The notes below the pieces were generated by a model. That model saw only the letters and a program-made list of their open reading frames with translations. It was not told the origin of the DNA and did not search any database. Positions 60,858-64,000 of a stretch of 64,000 nucleotides of DNA are shown here, piece by piece. Location of the stretch: positions 62,001-126,000 of the forward strand of contig JAKBWB010000005.1 in assembly GCA_021843755.1 (NCBI GenBank). Reading direction: 5' to 3'. Each line of letters begins with the position of its first letter. Position 1 is the stretch's first letter. The position numbers were made by a program, and so were the translations under genes. This DNA is from Pseudomonadota bacterium. Its GTDB lineage: Bacteria > Pseudomonadota > Gammaproteobacteria > Steroidobacterales > Steroidobacteraceae.

Positions 60858-63800
60858 CTAGATGTCCTCGCGCCGGCGTATACGCCCCGCATGCAGGATC
60901 CGCGGCAGCATCCGCGGCAGCGCCACCGCGGTGAGAATGGCGCCCGTGCCCAGGCCGCCGATGATGACGACAGCCAACGGCCCGGCGATCTCGTCGCCCG
61001 CCGTGCCGCGATACACCGCCAGAGGCAACAGGCCCATGATCGCGACCGTCGCGGTAACCAGGACGACCGGCAGCATTTCAACCGCGACGGCGCGCGCCTC
61101 CTCCAGAGTCAACCCCGCCTCGCCGCCGGGCGAGAGCGTGCGATAGTGAAACACCACCAGCAGGCCGTTGCGCAGGGCGATGCCGAACAGCGCGACCAGC
61201 CCGATCAGCACCGCGAAATCAGCCGTGCCGTGCAGAAACAGCCAGATCATCGCGATGCCGCCGGAAACCGCGACCGGCAGCCCGAACGACAATATCGCCA
61301 CCGCCCGCGCCTCCGCGAGCAGCACCCACAGCAGGAAGACGACGATCAGCAGAGCGATCACCGCGCGGGCGATGACCGCGCGCACCGCACGGGAAACGAC
61401 CCGCGAGATCCCCGTGATCCTTACCGCCGGCGCCCCCGCCGGCCCGCCCGCGCTCCTCAGCGCCGCGATCCGTCGCCTGACCCCGAGCACGGTGTGTCCT
61501 CTGCGCGGCCAGACCAACAGGCGCTGCGTCCGCTCGCCGTCGATCTGGTCGATCGTCCCCGCCGCGCGCCTGAACCCGACCCGGGCGACGAGCCCCACGG
61601 GCACCAAGCGCCCATCGTCTGCCCGAATCGGCGTCCGTTCCAGCGCCATGGCGTCGTCTCGATCGCGGTGCGCCGCCAGCAGCTCCACCGGCTCGCGATA
61701 GTCGCGCACGTACACGCTCGCGACGCGCTGGCCGCGGTAAGCCGCGGCGACCGTGCGCAACACGGCGCGTGAGGTGACGCCGTACTGCGCCATCGCGGAG
61801 CGCTCGGGCCTGATCCTGATGATGGTGCGCCGCCGCAGCGTCGGCTCCAGGGCAACCTCGCGGACCGACGGCATCCGGTGCAGCAGCCGATCGAGCCGCA
61901 CCGCCTCCGTCCTGATCGCCCCGCCCGTGGCGCCCGTCAGGGAAATCACCAGCGGCGCGGTGTAGCCCGGCAGCGTCCGGCGCATCCTGTCATCCATGAA
62001 CGTGCTCACCGCACAGTCGAGGGCCGGCGGACACGCGAGCGCGCGCATGATCGCCGCTTCCATCGACTGGGTCGCATGCGGCGCGTTGCTGTCCGTCGTG
62101 ATATCCACAGTCGCGCGGTTGACGTCCGTCGAGCGGTCGCTCGGCCTGCTGCGCCCGACCCGTGCGAGGACCCGCCGCACGCCGGGCAGGGCACGCAGCC
62201 TCGCGACATAGGCGCCGACGAGCCGGTCCGTCTCACCGAGGGACGTTCCAGGCGCCGTTCGCAGGTGCACCACCAGCGCCCGCTGGCTGAAGGTCGGCAG
62301 CAACACCACGCGCAGGAACGGGATACTTCCGGCGATGACGGCGAACAACACCGCCGCGATCCCCCCCTCCACGAACATCAGGATCTTCGAGGGCCGGATC
62401 AGCCACTGATAGAGCCGCCCGACCGCGCGCGCAGGCGCGGGCGGCGCGCGGCCCGGACCGAGGTCGGCGAGGAGAATGCCGGCCAGAGCCGGGCTGAATA
62501 CCAGACTGACCGCAACGGAGGTCACGATCGCGATGATGTAGGTGATCGCGACGGGCCCGAACAGCTCGCCGGGAAATCCCGGCAGCACAACGATCGGCAG
62601 GAAAAGAATCGAGGTCACGAGCGCGCAGATCACGGCCTTGGAGCGAATCGCCACGGCCGCATCCAGGATCACCTGCAGTCTGCGCGCCGCGCTGTCCGTG
62701 CCGGACCTCTGCAGGAGTCTGCGCTGTATGGTGATACCGTCGGCCACCGAATCGTGGACGATTTCCGCCAGCGCGATCGCAAGACCCGACAGACCGAGCG
62801 TATTGAGCGGAATGCCGGCCAAATGCAGCACCGCGAGCGTCCCCAGAACGGAGACGATGATCGGCATGTAGGCCAGGGTGATCATCCGCCAGTCGCGCAG
62901 CGCCAACACGAGGATCACCAGAATCCCGACCGCCCCGAGCAGCACCAGGCGCAGCACGTTCGCGACGGCCACGCGGCTGAACGCCGCCGGATCGAACGCA
63001 CGGGACAGAATGCGAATGTGCCGCCCGCGCAGCTGCCGGCGCAGTTGCCGTACCTTGCGCTGCACACGCGCGCCGACCGCCGATGTCGCCGCACCGTGCT
63101 GCGCCCAGACCACCAGAACCACGCCCGGCCGATTGCCGATCAGCGCGGCGCCGACGCGCGGCGCGGCGGTGGTGAGCACTCGCGCCACCATCCCCATCGT
63201 GAGCGGCCGGCCGTCGCGCTGGCCGACGACGCTGTTGGCGAGCGCCGCGCTGGTGAGGGTCTGCCCATGCCCTTCCACCAGGACCCGCTGATTGGGTGAG
63301 ATCACGGCCCCCAGGCCGAGAACGGCGCTCGCTTGATGGGCCGCCGTGGCGAGCTTCCCCCAGCCGATTCCGCTCGCCAGCATCGCCGCTACGTGCGGCT
63401 CGATGGCGATGACCGGCGTCGCTGCGCCATACACCTCGATCTTCGCCACCCCCGCGGTGGCTTCCAGCTCCGGTACGATCCGTGTCTCGACGAGCCGGCC
63501 GACCGTCAACGGCGTAATGCCCTTGCCGAGGACACCGAGTTCCGCAGCGACACCCACCATGGAAGTGAGCCTCTCGATGTGAGGTACGGCGCCCGGGGGC
63601 AGCGTCGCGCTCACTTCGGACAGACGCGCGGCAACCGCTTTGCGATCGAGCGCGAGCCGGGTATGGCTGCGGAAGATCAGGGTGATGATCGACACTCCAG
63701 GCTCCGAGCGCGACCGCACCGTCCGCAGGCCGGTGAGGCCGGTGAGCCCCTGCTCCAGCATGTCGGTGACGGACAGCTCGATGCCGCGCGGCGAGAGACC

Positions 63801-63968
63801 GGCAACGCGCGTGATGACCTTGACGACCGGCGGCTCGAACGACGGGAACACCCGGACCGAGGTATTCCTGACATCGAGGAACGCCAGAACGCACAATCCG
63901 GCGACGACCAGGACGAGCGCGTGGCGATACCGCAGGCAGAACCGGACCAGCGTCCGCAACGCGGTCAC
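60858..63968 (-). CDS. RND-family transporter, CusA/CzcA-like heavy-metal efflux type
   Basis: Inner-membrane pump of the resistance-nodulation-division superfamily, 1036 residues with two repeats of one plus five membrane segments around periplasmic domains. SVRVFPSFEPPVVKVITRVA resembles the CzcA/CusA opening. The TM4 segment reads LAIALAEIVHDSVADGITIQ; by eye, the Asp used in proton coupling (405 in CusA) is His405 here, followed by Asp406, and the ENI part of the family motif is ITI. Metal specificity is unknown. GTG at 63968 follows directly after the upstream stop codon. Confidence 0.87.
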   Translation of the reverse strand: MTALRTLVRFCLRYRHALVLVVAGLCVLAFLDVRNTSVRVFPSFEPPVVKVITRVAGLSPRGIELSVTDMLEQGLTGLTGLRTVRSRSEPGVSIITLIFRSHTRLALDRKAVAARLSEVSATLPPGAVPHIERLTSMVGVAAELGVLGKGITPLTVGRLVETRIVPELEATAGVAKIEVYGAATPVIAIEPHVAAMLASGIGWGKLATAAHQASAVLGLGAVISPNQRVLVEGHGQTLTSAALANSVVGQRDGRPLTMGMVARVLTTAAPRVGAALIGNRPGVVLVVWAQHGAATSAVGARVQRKVRQLRRQLRGRHIRILSRAFDPAAFSRVAVANVLRLVLLGAVGILVILVLALRDWRMITLAYMPIIVSVLGTLAVLHLAGIPLNTLGLSGLAIALAEIVHDSVADGITIQRRLLQRSGTDSAARRLQVILDAAVAIRSKAVICALVTSILFLPIVVLPGFPGELFGPVAITYIIAIVTSVAVSLVFSPALAGILLADLGPGRAPPAPARAVGRLYQWLIRPSKILMFVEGGIAAVLFAVIAGSIPFLRVVLLPTFSQRALVVHLRTAPGTSLGETDRLVGAYVARLRALPGVRRVLARVGRSRPSDRSTDVNRATVDITTDSNAPHATQSMEAAIMRALACPPALDCAVSTFMDDRMRRTLPGYTAPLVISLTGATGGAIRTEAVRLDRLLHRMPSVREVALEPTLRRRTIIRIRPERSAMAQYGVTSRAVLRTVAAAYRGQRVASVYVRDYREPVELLAAHRDRDDAMALERTPIRADDGRLVPVGLVARVGFRRAAGTIDQIDGERTQRLLVWPRRGHTVLGVRRRIAALRSAGGPAGAPAVRITGISRVVSRAVRAVIARAVIALLIVVFLLWVLLAEARAVAILSFGLPVAVSGGIAMIWLFLHGTADFAVLIGLVALFGIALRNGLLVVFHYRTLSPGGEAGLTLEEARAVAVEMLPVVLVTATVAIMGLLPLAVYRGTAGDEIAGPLAVVIIGGLGTGAILTAVALPRMLPRILHAGRIRRREDI

Positions 63969-64000
63969 TCACCGCTTCCCGACGGCGCTGTCGAGCAGCG
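63969..64000 (-). CDS. C-terminal end of an upstream gene, possibly the RND periplasmic adaptor (cut by window edge)
   Basis: Only ten codons are visible, ending LLDSAVGKR and a TGA immediately followed by the RND start codon. LLDS-type ends occur in CusB/CzcB adaptor proteins, and adaptor genes usually precede the pump gene, so that identity is likely but unproven. Confidence 0.4.
   Translation of the reverse strand, partial: LLDSAVGKR

Overview
The window is a GC-rich stretch of a Gram-negative chromosome, almost certainly a gammaproteobacterium. The evidence is the lipid A cluster (lpxD-fabZ-lpxA-lpxB), bamA-skp, an rpoE-rseA-rseB (AlgU-MucA-MucB type) stress cluster, and the order lepA-lepB-DUF4845-rnc-era-recO. 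An RpfE-like gene next to recJ and an Xcc1710-like (Mth938/DUF498) gene point towards the Xanthomonadales/Nevskiales/Steroidobacterales side of the class. Lineage below class is inference. The DNA is dense with core genes. I see no rRNA, tRNA, IS element, prophage or CRISPR array.

Layout. Positions 1-7677 (minus strand): rpoE, rseA, rseB, a small glutaredoxin-like gene, lepA, lepB, a DUF4845 gene, rnc, era and the start of recO, with a sigma-E-like promoter before rpoE. Positions 7714-11532 (minus): a complete succinate dehydrogenase operon, SDHAF4-like gene-sdhC-sdhD-sdhA-sdhB-sdhE, so that two predicted assembly factors bracket the four subunits. Positions 11603-20654: ygfZ (plus), murI, lysS, prfB with its programmed frameshift, an orphan LuxR-type regulator, recJ, an RpfE-like gene, and a divergent Xcc1710-like gene. 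Positions 20655-21375 hold 720 bases without a convincing gene. Positions 21376-24789 (plus): a large exported BNR/Asp-box repeat protein.

Positions 24869-53044 (minus) form a very long co-directional run. Read from its promoter, it goes rpsB-tsf-pyrH-frr-uppS-cdsA-dxr-rseP-bamA-skp-lpxD-fabZ-lpxA-lpxB-rnhB-dnaE-accA-tilS-pyrG-kdsA-ftsB-ispD-ispF-truD, then surE-pcm. Many neighbours overlap by 4 bases. One Smr-domain gene lies antiparallel between truD and surE. The run joins translation, undecaprenyl-phosphate, isoprenoid, phospholipid, lipid A and Kdo synthesis, outer-membrane assembly, replication and protein repair. Enolase, commonly found between kdsA and ftsB, is absent here, and rpoS/nlpD do not follow pcm.

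Positions 53112-58656 (plus): map, glnD, dapC and dapD, divergent from rpsB. Positions 58661-64000 (minus): a membrane-anchored Hanks-type serine/threonine kinase, then a CusA/CzcA-like RND transporter with an unusual TM4 motif, and the tail of an upstream gene that may be its adaptor.

The most unusual observations are an AT-rich patch of rare codons inside lepA, the His-for-Asp change in TM4 of the RND pump, the roughly 105-residue tail on ribosomal protein S2, the BNR protein beside a large non-coding gap, and the SDHAF4-like gene opening the sdh operon. I did not identify a clearly undescribed multi-gene system.
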